Shown piece by piece: positions 1-8,553 of a stretch of DNA of 64,000 nucleotides (position 1 is its first letter; each line of letters starts with the position of its first letter). Source of the DNA: Croceibacterium_A sp035555595 (lineage in GTDB: Bacteria; Pseudomonadota; Alphaproteobacteria; Sphingomonadales; Sphingomonadaceae); the NCBI GenBank assembly GCA_035555595.1, contig DATMGK010000085.1, positions 8,039-72,038 of the forward strand. The letters run 5' to 3'. Below the pieces are notes generated by a model that saw nothing but the letters and a program-made list of their open reading frames with translations, was not told the origin of the DNA and made no database searches. The position numbers were made by a program, and so were the translations under genes.

Positions 1-1
1 T

Positions 2-547
2 GACGAGGAACTGGCCAAGGCCGTTGTCGCCCGCGACAAGAAGCTGGACGCGCTGGAAAGCGAAGTAGACGCCATGGCGATCCGCACCATCGCACTGCGC
101 GCGCCGATGGCCGACGACCTGCGCGAGATCATCGCCGCACTGAAGATTGGCGGCGTGCTGGAGCGGATCGGCGATTATGCCAAGAACATCGCCAAGCGCG
201 CCACGCGGATCGAGGGGCGCAGCCGGTTCGAGCCGCTGACCCTGCTCCCCGCGATGGGTGAAATCGCCGCAGGCATGGTGCATGACGTGCTGACCGCCTT
301 CGCGGCCCGCGATCCGGTTCTGGCCCGCGAAGTGATCGAGCGCGATCACAAGGTCGATGCGTTCTACGAAAGCCTGTTCCGCAATTTCGTGAGCTATATG
401 GTCGAAAACCCGGCCACGATCAGCAGCGCGGCACAATTGCTGTTCGTTGCCCGTAATCTGGAGCGCATCGGCGACCATGCGACCAATGTGGCCGAAATGG
501 TCCACTTCGCCGCGGTCGGCACTTATCCGGAAGATATCGAGCGTTGA
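2..547 (+). CDS. phoU: Phosphate transport system regulator PhoU (5' truncated by window edge)
   Basis: PhoU links the PstSCAB phosphate transporter to the PhoR kinase and keeps the Pho regulon off when phosphate is plentiful. The open frame runs in from the left edge, so the start codon and N-terminal part are missing; about 181 residues are visible. They contain the two family signatures LERIGDYAKNIAKRA and LERIGDHATNVAEM, one in each three-helix-bundle repeat, which are the metal-binding ExxxD-type segments of PhoU. The gene ends 62 bp before phoB on the same strand, the usual pst-phoU-phoB order, so the two are probably co-transcribed. Identification is firm; only the missing 5' end limits it. 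Confidence 0.95.
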   Translation, partial: DEELAKAVVARDKKLDALESEVDAMAIRTIALRAPMADDLREIIAALKIGGVLERIGDYAKNIAKRATRIEGRSRFEPLTLLPAMGEIAAGMVHDVLTAFAARDPVLAREVIERDHKVDAFYESLFRNFVSYMVENPATISSAAQLLFVARNLERIGDHATNVAEMVHFAAVGTYPEDIER

Positions 548-609
548 CACATCTTTGTCGCAAAATTGAAATATGACAGTGCTTAGGCGGAGATGAAGGA
601 GACACATCC

Positions 610-1299
610 ATGTCATCCCCCAAGTTATTGCTCGTTGAAGACGATACCGCCCTGGCCGAGCTGCTCGAATACCGTTTCGAGAACGAAGGCTATGATGTGC
701 GCGTTACCGCCGACGGTGACGAAGCGCTGATCTTCGCGTCGGAAGATGCGCCCGATCTGGTCATTCTGGACTGGATGATCGAGGGCACCAGCGGGATCGA
801 GGTCTGCCGCCGCCTGCGCCGCGACAAGGCCACCGCCCACGTGCCGATCATCATGCTGACCGCCCGTGAGGCTGAGGACGACCGGGTGCGTGGGCTGGAA
901 ACCGGCGCTGACGATTATGTCACCAAGCCGTTCTCTCCGCGTGAATTGCTGGCCCGTGTTTCCGCGGTGCTGCGCCGTGTGCGCCCGGCGCTGGCAGGCG
1001 AGACGATAGAGACCGGGGACATGAAACTGGACCCTGTTGCGCATCGTATCGAACGGCGTGGACGGCCATTGCAGGTCGGTCCCACGGAATACCGGCTGCT
1101 GAAGTTCTTCATGGAACATCCGCGCCGGGTGTTCAGCCGCAATCAGTTGCTGGACGCCGTCTGGGGCACCGGCAGCGAGATCGAGGAACGCACGGTGGAC
1201 GTCCACATCCGCCGCCTGCGCAAGGCGATTGCCATCGACAACGCGCGCGATCCGATCCGCACGGTCCGGTCCGCCGGCTACGCGCTGGAACCGGTATAA
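610..1299 (+). CDS. phoB: Phosphate regulon response regulator PhoB
   Basis: This 229-residue OmpR-family regulator has a receiver domain (about residues 5-118) and a C-terminal winged-helix DNA-binding domain (about 130-227). Visible receiver residues are the acidic pair in VEDD, the phospho-acceptor D54 in VILDWM and the conserved lysine in VTKPFSPREL. The effector domain contains the typical TPTEYRLL-like and VDVHIRRLRKAI segments. PhoB binds pho boxes and activates phosphate-starvation genes after phosphorylation by PhoR. An AAGGAG motif lies just before the ATG. It follows phoU directly, which supports phoB over other OmpR regulators. Confidence 0.95.
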   Translation: MSSPKLLLVEDDTALAELLEYRFENEGYDVRVTADGDEALIFASEDAPDLVILDWMIEGTSGIEVCRRLRRDKATAHVPIIMLTAREAEDDRVRGLETGADDYVTKPFSPRELLARVSAVLRRVRPALAGETIETGDMKLDPVAHRIERRGRPLQVGPTEYRLLKFFMEHPRRVFSRNQLLDAVWGTGSEIEERTVDVHIRRLRKAIAIDNARDPIRTVRSAGYALEPV

Positions 1300-1309
1300 C
1301 ACCACACGG

Positions 1310-2038
1310 TCAGCGACAGAATCCGCCTGCCCCGCGCCGCGCCTGATCGAGATGCAGGTGATCGGCGTGGGCCGCGTTGTAATCCGGCGAGAGCACTGTT
1401 CCGAATATCCCGCAGGCATGATCGCGGATCTGGTGCAGGAATTCGGCGTCGCCGCCAGTACCGTTCCAGCCCCGAAGCACGCTGATGCGCCGACCGTCCG
1501 CAAGCACGAACGCCGCTATATCCAGCGCATTGCCACTGGCATGTTCGCTCCACCGACCGTTCGCGCGGCCATACATCCGGCGGCAGCCATAGGCCCCGAA
1601 ATGCTCGATACGGGCCACTTTCTGCCCGAAAACCGTTTCGGCCGCAGGCTGAACCCCCTGCCGCAGCCATAGTTCGAACCCCGCCGCCACTGGGCAGGTA
1701 ACCGGCGGCGCATCCGGAGATAGCGGTGCGGCGGACAGAACCGTGCGGTCTTCCCTTCGACACTCCCCCTCCCCGGCAGGAGGCAAGACATCGAAAACCA
1801 CGCCGCTGCGTTCCAGCACCATGCGGCATTCGCCAGGATCGTTCCGCAGTGCGGCCAGCTTGTGCCGCGTGGCCCACCCCGGCGGATTGCCAAGATCGAG
1901 CGGAGCCCAGGGATCATGCTGGGGATGTTCAGCCAGCCACGCACGGGCTGCAACGAATATGCCCAGCAGGATAAGAATACCGAGCAGGGCGCGGTCCAGC
2001 CTGAAACCTCCGACATAACGGGAAAAGCGCATCTTCAT
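1310..2038 (-). CDS. Extensin-like C-terminal domain protein, membrane anchored
   Basis: The protein has 242 residues from the chosen ATG at 2038; a second ATG two codons later is equally possible. A longer upstream frame exists but lacks a clear start and would overlap the divergent gene at 2164. A hydrophobic segment near residues 15-33 (LLGILILLGIFVAARAW) anchors or exports it. The rest matches the extensin-like C domain: CPVAAGFELWL, the EHASGNALDIAAF block and the ADHLHLD block. The His/Asp pattern of the last two resembles the metal site of the peptidase M15 fold, so a cell-wall hydrolase role is possible but not shown. It converges with phoB, 10 bp away. Confidence 0.85.
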   Translation of the reverse strand: MKMRFSRYVGGFRLDRALLGILILLGIFVAARAWLAEHPQHDPWAPLDLGNPPGWATRHKLAALRNDPGECRMVLERSGVVFDVLPPAGEGECRREDRTVLSAAPLSPDAPPVTCPVAAGFELWLRQGVQPAAETVFGQKVARIEHFGAYGCRRMYGRANGRWSEHASGNALDIAAFVLADGRRISVLRGWNGTGGDAEFLHQIRDHACGIFGTVLSPDYNAAHADHLHLDQARRGAGGFCR

Positions 2039-2163
2039 TGAAAGTCGCGGGAAAGGGGAATGATCCGGACATTTCTGCGACAAAGTGCGCCTTGAAGCGC
2101 CCCCAACCCTTTGACATAGCCCGGACAAAGTCATCGCAAGTTCAGAGAGAGGGGAACTTCGAT

Positions 2164-3258
2164 ATGCACCAGTTATTCCGAAATGCGGCCACGGCCGCGA
2201 TAGCCGCTTCGCTTCTGGCCATTCCATCGGCAGCTCTTGCGCAGCAGGCCCCGGCCGATCTGACAACGATGCCGCCGGTCCACACCGATTATCAACCCAA
2301 GAAAACCGCGTGGGGCGATCCTGATCTGCGCGGCGTCTGGCCGGTAAATGATGTGGCGGAAATGCCCGTCAATCGCCCTGCCCAGTTCGGCAACCGGTTC
2401 TTCAAGAACGACGAGGAAGTCGCGGCGGAGCAAGCCCGCGTGCAACAGCTCGAAACAGCTTATCAGAAGGAAGAGCAGGAAGAGACGATCGGCACCGGCC
2501 ACTGGATCGAATACCTTGCCGGATCGCGCCGCACGTCCATGATCACCAGTCCGGCGACCGGACAGCTACCACCCATGACCCCGCAGGGTGACGCGCTCTA
2601 TCGCGCGGGCCGGTCCAGCTGGACGCCGAATACCAAGTTCGACTGGGTGACGGATTTCGATTCGTGGGACCGCTGCATTTCCCGCGGCTTCCCGGCATCG
2701 ATGCTGCCGTTCCGTTATAACAACGGTATCCGCATTTTTCAGGCGCCGGGCTTCGTGGTGATCCATCTGGAAATGCTGGGCGAACGGATCATCCCGATCG
2801 GCCGTGAAGGAAACTGGCCGGAAGCCGTGGAGGCGTGGCTGGGCAAAAGCGTGGGCCGGTGGGAAGGCAATACGCTGGTCATCGAAACGACCAACCTCAA
2901 GTCTGGCGATAGCGCCACGCGCGACATGTACGGCCGCAACGGATCGCCGCTGAACATGGCCACGCGCGGAGTGCCGGCGTGGAACACCATCCCCACCAGC
3001 GGCAAAGCCAAAGTGACGGAACGGCTGACCATGATGGGGCCGGACACGATCACTTACGAGATGACCTATTCCGACCCAGAAGTGTTCACCGCGCCATGGA
3101 CGCTGCGCTATGACTGGACGCGGGACGAAAGCTACGAATTCTTCGAATATGCCTGCCATGAAGGCAATGTGCAGGTGCGTAACTACATCACCGCATCACG
3201 CGCGGGGCGCCTGCCTGAAGCCACGGCGGAAGATCTGGAGGGCGGCGAAGGCGGCTGA
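2164..3258 (+). CDS. Uncharacterised secreted protein
   Basis: This is a 364-residue protein with a clear Sec signal peptide (hydrophobic core AATAAIAASLLAIPSAALA, likely cleavage after ALA). The start at 2164 is chosen because a purine-rich GAGAGAGGGGAAC ribosome site lies just upstream and because the signal peptide begins there; a longer in-frame extension exists but spoils the signal. The mature protein has no membrane segment, is rich in Trp and aromatic residues, and contains repeated WEGNTLVIETTNL-type and DWTRDESYEFFEYACHE segments. I recognise it as a type of periplasmic protein found in sphingomonads and acidobacteria but know no established function. It stands alone between divergent and convergent neighbours. 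Confidence 0.85.
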   Translation: MHQLFRNAATAAIAASLLAIPSAALAQQAPADLTTMPPVHTDYQPKKTAWGDPDLRGVWPVNDVAEMPVNRPAQFGNRFFKNDEEVAAEQARVQQLETAYQKEEQEETIGTGHWIEYLAGSRRTSMITSPATGQLPPMTPQGDALYRAGRSSWTPNTKFDWVTDFDSWDRCISRGFPASMLPFRYNNGIRIFQAPGFVVIHLEMLGERIIPIGREGNWPEAVEAWLGKSVGRWEGNTLVIETTNLKSGDSATRDMYGRNGSPLNMATRGVPAWNTIPTSGKAKVTERLTMMGPDTITYEMTYSDPEVFTAPWTLRYDWTRDESYEFFEYACHEGNVQVRNYITASRAGRLPEATAEDLEGGEGG

Positions 3259-3282
3259 TCGGGCGCTCAGCGCCTGAGCTTT

Positions 3283-3639
3283 TCAGGACTGGAGCTTCAA
3301 AGCCTTGCGCGCTTCCTCCACCAGCCAGGCGGGCGCGCTGACGCCCGGCTTGTCGGGCAGGCAGACCAGAGCGATAGGTGCGCCTTCTTCCAACTCGGCC
3401 CATTTGCCCAGCGTGACAGAGGCGGCGCGCCGATATTCCACGCCGTCAGGCCCGCGATAGACGAAGGCGATCCGCCTGCCGCGTGATCCGGCCTGCCCGG
3501 TGCCGGTGCGAAACTTGCGATCTATCTGCCCCATCACGGGTACGCCCCGGCGCGCGAGTTCACCGAACTGGCGGCCGCGCCAGATGATAACGCCGATTAT
3601 GGCGGCGATGATTAAGATGGCTGGCAGCAACAGGCCCAT
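3283..3639 (-). CDS. Small membrane protein, DUF3592-like
   Basis: The 118-residue protein begins with one strong N-terminal transmembrane helix (LLLPAILIIAAIIGVIIW), followed by a roughly 90-residue soluble domain that starts with RGVPVMGQI and contains a FVYRGPDGVEYRRAASVT strand pair. This pattern (a helix followed by a small beta domain beginning G-x-x-V-x-G) resembles DUF3592 proteins; the function is unknown. It converges on the upstream secreted-protein gene with a 24 bp gap. The reading frame and composition are normal for the genome. Confidence 0.7.
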   Translation of the reverse strand: MGLLLPAILIIAAIIGVIIWRGRQFGELARRGVPVMGQIDRKFRTGTGQAGSRGRRIAFVYRGPDGVEYRRAASVTLGKWAELEEGAPIALVCLPDKPGVSAPAWLVEEARKALKLQS

Positions 3640-3822
3640 GCAGTCCCCCGAATACCGCTATCGGATGGAACTTTGCGGATCGCTGCCGAACCGTCAATCG
3701 CAAAGGGAATGCGTCAGCCGAGCGGGATCACTTGCCAAACTGAAACCGTCAGCGGGTCGGGTTCAGCAAGCGTGGTGCCCGGCACCGTGTCTTGATCGCC
3801 CTTCCCGCTGCCTGATTACCGA

Positions 3823-5403
3823 CTACGGCCGGCCACGATCTTCGATGCCGGGGATATCGGGTTCGATCTCCGCATATTCCGGCTCGTGCACTTCAACGAC
3901 ACCCCGGCCCAGATGGCTGTGGCTACGGCTGTAGAAGAAATAGACGAACAGGCCGATCACACCCCAGACCGGCAGGAACAGCATCGCCGGGGCCGGGAGA
4001 TTGGCGAAAAGCAGGATACAGCCAACGATCGTTATCGGCGCGACGACCCACAGGGCCGGAACGCGGAAACCACGCTGCCTGTGCGGATCTTTGCGCCGCA
4101 GGACCATCACCGCCACGGCGACCATCAGGAAGGCGTAGAGCGTGCCCGCGTTGGAAATGTCAGCCAGGCGACCCACCGGGAAGAACGCAGCCGCAATCGC
4201 AACCGCGACACCCGTGATCGCGGTGACGACATGGGGGGTCTGGAACTTCGGGTGAACCTTGCTGAGCTTTTCAGGCAGCAGGCCGTCACGGCTCATCACA
4301 AAGAAGATGCGCGTCTGACCGAAGATCAGAATCAGGATAACCGAAGGCAGCGCGAGGATGGCGGCAATGCCGATGGCATTACCGAACCACGAAAAGCCGA
4401 GCGTCCGAAGGACATGAGCCAGTGGCTCGTTCGAACAGACCAGCGCCTCTGCATGTTCCGGCATCGCGCACTGACGCGCGAGCTCAGCCGAGCCAGCTTC
4501 AAGCGGCACGCCCGCCGCATCCATGATCGGCTGGCCGCCTACGGTGCCGATGGCTCCAGCCGCGACGAGGATGTAGAAAACGGTACAGAACAACAGCGAT
4601 CCGACAAGGCCGATCGGCACGTTCCGCTGGGGGTTCTTGGTTTCTTCGGCGGCGGTCGAAACCGCATCAAACCCGACATAGGCGAAGAACATCGTCGCCG
4701 CGGCGCCCACGGCGCCAACGCCTGTACCGAAGCCGCCGAACACGCCCGCGGGCAGAAACGGATTGAACTTTTCCGTGTCGAAATCCACGCTGGTCAGCGT
4801 CAGCGCGACGAAAATGGTCAGCGCGGTGACCTTGATGGCGACCAGGAAGGCGTTGAACTTGGCGCTTTCACTGGTGCCCAGGATGAGCAGGCCGGTAACG
4901 AGCAGTGCAATGACCAACGCGGGCAGATTGATGAACCCACCCTCTGCCCCGCCCAGCGCGAGCGGGCCTGCGCTTAACCAGGCGGGCAAATCTATTCCCA
5001 ACCCGCCCAAAATCGTGCCGGTGAAATATCCCGACCAGCCGACCGAAACCGCAGACGCGGCGATCGCGTATTCCATGATGAGCGCCCAGCCCACCGTCCA
5101 CGCCATCAGTTCCCCGATGGTCGCGTAACTGTAAGTATAGGCGCTGCCGGCCACGGGTATCATCGAAGCGATTTCGGCATAGCAGAGCGCCGCCACGACG
5201 CAGACAAGACCTGCAATCGCGAAGGCGATCATGAGGCCGGGCCCGGCCTTCTGCGCGCCGACCGAGGTGAGCACGAAAATACCGGTACCGATCACGCAGC
5301 CTATCCCGAACAGGGTAAGCTGGAACCAGCCAAGCGTACGCTTGAGTGATTTCTTTTGTGCAGTTGCCAGAATGGCGTCGAGCGGTTTGACACGACCGAA
5401 CAT
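3823..5403 (-). CDS. APC-family amino acid permease
   Basis: This 526-residue integral membrane protein has about 12-14 hydrophobic helices and belongs to the amino acid-polyamine-organocation superfamily, closest in type to the cationic amino acid transporters (CAT/YfnA group). The helix-1 signature IGCVIGTGIFVLTS, with its GTG motif that binds the substrate carboxylate, is intact, and YAEIASMIPVAGSAYTY in helix 3 is characteristic. The extracellular loop near residue 300 has two cysteines spaced apart (QCAMPEHAEALVC). The substrate cannot be read from sequence. No operon partner is evident; panB is divergent, 132 bp away. Confidence 0.88.
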   Translation of the reverse strand: MFGRVKPLDAILATAQKKSLKRTLGWFQLTLFGIGCVIGTGIFVLTSVGAQKAGPGLMIAFAIAGLVCVVAALCYAEIASMIPVAGSAYTYSYATIGELMAWTVGWALIMEYAIAASAVSVGWSGYFTGTILGGLGIDLPAWLSAGPLALGGAEGGFINLPALVIALLVTGLLILGTSESAKFNAFLVAIKVTALTIFVALTLTSVDFDTEKFNPFLPAGVFGGFGTGVGAVGAAATMFFAYVGFDAVSTAAEETKNPQRNVPIGLVGSLLFCTVFYILVAAGAIGTVGGQPIMDAAGVPLEAGSAELARQCAMPEHAEALVCSNEPLAHVLRTLGFSWFGNAIGIAAILALPSVILILIFGQTRIFFVMSRDGLLPEKLSKVHPKFQTPHVVTAITGVAVAIAAAFFPVGRLADISNAGTLYAFLMVAVAVMVLRRKDPHRQRGFRVPALWVVAPITIVGCILLFANLPAPAMLFLPVWGVIGLFVYFFYSRSHSHLGRGVVEVHEPEYAEIEPDIPGIEDRGRP

Positions 5404-5535
5404 AAGGTTCCCCTGATTCCGGCGCGACTGCCCGACACCGATCCCTCAATTGGTTACAAAGCTAACCGAGTCGTTGCTCATGGCAACCGCTTTGTGACGC
5501 TTTGCACAAAGCTCGCATGGTTTTAGAAGCATCGC

Positions 5536-6405
5536 ATGTCTACCACCTTCCAGCTCGAAACCTTCACCAGCCGCGCAAATCCTACGCCGCAGCCCATGCG
5601 GCGGCTTACGGTGCCAGCCATTCGAAAGCGCAAGCAGAATGGCGAGACGGCGGAACCCGTGGTTATGCTGACGGCCTATACCGCCCGGCAGGCGCAACTG
5701 CTGGACGCCCATTGCGACATGCTGCTGGTGGGCGACTCGCTGGGACAGGTGATCTATGGCCTGCCATCCAGCGTACCGGTGACGCTGGACATGATGGCCA
5801 ACCACGGCGCGGCGGTGGTGCGCGGCAGCTATCACGCGCTGGTCGTGGTGGACATGCCGTTCGGGTCCTACGAACAGTCCACGGAACAGGCGTTCGAAAG
5901 CGCGGCGCGGCTGCTGAAGGACACCGGTTGCGCGGCCGTGAAGCTGGAAGGCGGCGCGGCGATGGCGCCCACCGTGGAATTTCTTGTCCAGCGGGGCATC
6001 CCGGTGGTCGGGCATGTGGGATTGACGCCGCAAGCCGTAAACGTGCTGGGCGGATATGGCCCGCGCGGGCGCGGAAAGGCTGAGGCGACCAAGATCGTGG
6101 GCGATGCGCGGGCGCTGTGTTCCGCAGGCGCCTTCTGCATCGTGGTGGAAGGGGTGCTGGAGCCCATCGCCGTGGCGGTGACGGAAGCCGTGGACTGCCT
6201 GACCATCGGCATTGGCGGATCGGCCCGCTGCGACGGGCAGGTTCTGGTGACGGACGACATGCTGGGCATGTTCGAACGCGTGCCCCGGTTCGTGAAGCGG
6301 TATGACGATCTGGCCACCCGCATATCCGACGCCGCCGGGGAATATGCTAAAGAGGTCCGGGAGCGGACATTTCCCGGCAAGGAGCAAACCTACACCGCAG
6401 AGTGA
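5536..6405 (+). CDS. panB: 3-methyl-2-oxobutanoate hydroxymethyltransferase
   Basis: PanB transfers a hydroxymethyl group from 5,10-methylene-tetrahydrofolate to 2-oxoisovalerate, giving ketopantoate, the first committed step of pantothenate and CoA synthesis. The 289-residue protein has the family blocks VMLTAYTARQAQLLD, LLVGDSLGQVIYG (Mg-binding Asp), VVDMPFGSYE, AAVKLEGG and PVVGHVGLTPQ. The first 15 or so residues are an extension relative to the core, so an internal start at the ATG of MRRLTV is a possible alternative. No pantothenate gene is adjacent, so it appears to be transcribed alone. Confidence 0.95.
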   Translation: MSTTFQLETFTSRANPTPQPMRRLTVPAIRKRKQNGETAEPVVMLTAYTARQAQLLDAHCDMLLVGDSLGQVIYGLPSSVPVTLDMMANHGAAVVRGSYHALVVVDMPFGSYEQSTEQAFESAARLLKDTGCAAVKLEGGAAMAPTVEFLVQRGIPVVGHVGLTPQAVNVLGGYGPRGRGKAEATKIVGDARALCSAGAFCIVVEGVLEPIAVAVTEAVDCLTIGIGGSARCDGQVLVTDDMLGMFERVPRFVKRYDDLATRISDAAGEYAKEVRERTFPGKEQTYTAE

Positions 6406-6474
6406 CAGACATACGTTGCAGCGGCACGCCAAATTGCATAGCGCCCGCTCAATTCCCAACTCCTCAGGATATCA

Positions 6475-7551
6475 ATGATGGCCACGCTACGGCGCTTCTA
6501 CGGCTTTTCCTTCGTCTTCACGCTGATCTGTCTGGCGTTGGGGCTGTGGTATGGCTGGGCCAGTACCGGCAGCGTTTCAGCAACGGCCGGGGTGCTGTGG
6601 ATCATCGTGGTGCTTTCGGTGCTGGAGGTTTCGCTCAGCTTCGACAACGCGGTGGTCAATGCGTCCGTCCTGAAGGAAATGGACCGAGTGTGGCAAAGGC
6701 GGTTCCTGACATGGGGCATCGCCTTCGCGGTGTTCGGCATGCGGGTGGTGTTCCCGCTGGCGATCGTGGCCATTGCCGCCGGTCTTGGCCCACTGGAAAC
6801 GGTGCGCCTATCGCTCAATAACCCCGCCGAATACGAACGCATCGTCAGTTCCGCGCATGTCGGCATAGCCGGTTTCGGCGGTGCCTTCCTGGCGATGGTG
6901 GGCCTGAAGTTCTTTTTCAATTCGGACAAGGAAGTTCACTGGATTGGCATCGTGGAACAGCGGCTGGCGAAGTTCAGCGCCGTTCCGGCGGCAGAGGTGG
7001 CGCTGCTGTTGCTGGTGCTGTGGGGCATTTCCGGCATGCTGCCGGATGACGAGGCGCTGACCTTCATCATTTCTGGTATTCTGGGCATCGTGACCTTCAT
7101 TGCCGTCGAAGCGATCAACACGGTGCTGGAACTGCGCGAGGAAGCGCGGCGGCTGCACGGGGCCGTGGCGCGCAGCGGCCTTGGCGGCTTTATCTACCTC
7201 AACATCCTCGACGCTTCTTTCAGCTTCGACGGCGTGATCGGCGCGTTTGCCCTGTCCAACAACATGATCGTCATCGCACTGGGCCTTTCGATCGGCGCGA
7301 TGTTCGTGCGTTCCATGACGATCCATCTGGTCGAAAAGGGCACGCTGGCGGAATATCGCTATCTGGAACACGGAGCCTTCTGGGCGATCATCGCGCTGGG
7401 TGCGATCATGCTGCTGTCTGCGCGGTTCCATATTCCCGAAACCATCACCGGCCTGATCGGGGCGACGCTGATCGGCATTTCGCTGTGGTGGTCTATCCGC
7501 CACAACCGGCGCCACCCGGAATCGCCGGAAGACGCGATCAGGGGCGATTGA
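6475..7551 (+). CDS. DUF475 / TerC-like integral membrane protein
   Basis: The 358-residue protein has about nine hydrophobic helices and two related halves, each carrying the TerC-type acidic motif: LEVSLSFDNAVVNASVL in the first half and LDASFSFDGVIGAFALSNN in the second. These Asp/Asn residues in helices are thought to handle metal ions in the TerC superfamily; DUF475 members are often next to tellurite-resistance genes, but no ter genes occur here. ATG codons at 6475 and 6478 are both possible starts. Its 3' end overlaps the convergent symporter-like gene by 14 bp. Confidence 0.88.
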   Translation: MMATLRRFYGFSFVFTLICLALGLWYGWASTGSVSATAGVLWIIVVLSVLEVSLSFDNAVVNASVLKEMDRVWQRRFLTWGIAFAVFGMRVVFPLAIVAIAAGLGPLETVRLSLNNPAEYERIVSSAHVGIAGFGGAFLAMVGLKFFFNSDKEVHWIGIVEQRLAKFSAVPAAEVALLLLVLWGISGMLPDDEALTFIISGILGIVTFIAVEAINTVLELREEARRLHGAVARSGLGGFIYLNILDASFSFDGVIGAFALSNNMIVIALGLSIGAMFVRSMTIHLVEKGTLAEYRYLEHGAFWAIIALGAIMLLSARFHIPETITGLIGATLIGISLWWSIRHNRRHPESPEDAIRGD

Positions 7552-8503
7552 GCCGCGCGGCCAGAGAGGCCGAAAGCACCAGTTGCAGCAGATGATAGGC
7601 GAGCACGGGCAGCAACAGCACGCCCGCCACCGCTGGAGGGAACATCAAGCTGGCGAGCGGTGCGCCCAGCGCGATGCTTTTCTGCCCTCCAGCGAAGAGG
7701 AATGCGATGCGGTCAGCCCGGCCGAGGCGCAGCGCGCCGCCCGCCAGCCATGCTCCACCGAAGCCAACGGCCAGAAACACACCGACCAGCGCGATGAGAA
7801 CCAGCCAGTCGAGCGGGCCGACACGGCCCCACAGCCCCTGCTCCACCGCGCCTGAGAAGGCTACATAGACGGCGATAGCGATGGAAATCCGGTCCATCCA
7901 TGCTGCCAGACGGCGATGTTCGCGGACCGTGTTTCCCACCCATCCCTGGGCCAATTGGCCGATCGCGAATGGCAGCAGCAGGATCAGGACAATCTTTTCC
8001 AGCGCGCCCAGATCAAGCGCCGCAGCCTCTGCCCCTGCCAGCAGCGAGAACAGCGGTGCCGTGATGAACACGCCGAGGATATTGAGAACCGCGGCCGCCA
8101 CCACCGATGTCGCGACATTACCGCCCGCGATGGAAGAATAGGCGGTTGCAGACTGCACTGTGGACGGGAGCGTTCCGAGAAAGAGGAAGCCCAGGGCCAC
8201 CACCGGCGGCAGCATCAGGGCCGCACCGGCTTTCGACAGGCCCCAACCCGCGAGGGCCATCGCGCCGAAGCTCCACAATATGACCGGCACCAGCAGGCGG
8301 ACATGCCTGATCCCCCGCAATACCTCCGCCCGTGGAAGGCGCACTCCGTTGAGCAGGAACAGCAGGAAAATCGCAGTGTTGGAAACACCCTGAGCCACCG
8401 GCCTGTATTCCGCGGCAACCGGGAACAACGACGCCAGCAAGATCGCCAGCACCAGAAGGCGGACAAGCGGGTCTATGCCGCCAAAAAACCGGAGAGCGAC
8501 CAT
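7538..8503 (-). CDS. Bile acid:sodium symporter-like protein (SBF-like, YfeH type)
   Basis: This 321-residue membrane protein has about ten hydrophobic segments and the SBF-like (PF13593-type) pattern: an N-terminal FFGGIDPLVRLLVLAI, the IFLLFLLNGVRLPR crossover helix and the LGTLPSTVQSATAYSSIAGGNVATSV segment, where small polar residues form the sodium-binding crossover in this fold. The later FLFAGGQKSIALGAPLASLMF is also typical. The natural substrate in bacteria of this group is not known. It lies just downstream of prsR (50 bp) on the same strand and could be read through from the prsKR transcript. Confidence 0.88.
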   Translation of the reverse strand: MVALRFFGGIDPLVRLLVLAILLASLFPVAAEYRPVAQGVSNTAIFLLFLLNGVRLPRAEVLRGIRHVRLLVPVILWSFGAMALAGWGLSKAGAALMLPPVVALGFLFLGTLPSTVQSATAYSSIAGGNVATSVVAAAVLNILGVFITAPLFSLLAGAEAAALDLGALEKIVLILLLPFAIGQLAQGWVGNTVREHRRLAAWMDRISIAIAVYVAFSGAVEQGLWGRVGPLDWLVLIALVGVFLAVGFGGAWLAGGALRLGRADRIAFLFAGGQKSIALGAPLASLMFPPAVAGVLLLPVLAYHLLQLVLSASLAARLNRP

Positions 8504-8553
8504 CGCCGCGCCCTGCCCGCCCCGCCCCGCGCTGTCCAGCGGCCTTACCGCTG

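Noticed and set aside
3886..4977. A 363-codon frame opposite the amino acid permease
   Set aside because: Antisense shadow with strongly charged, non-hydrophobic composition and no recognisable domain.
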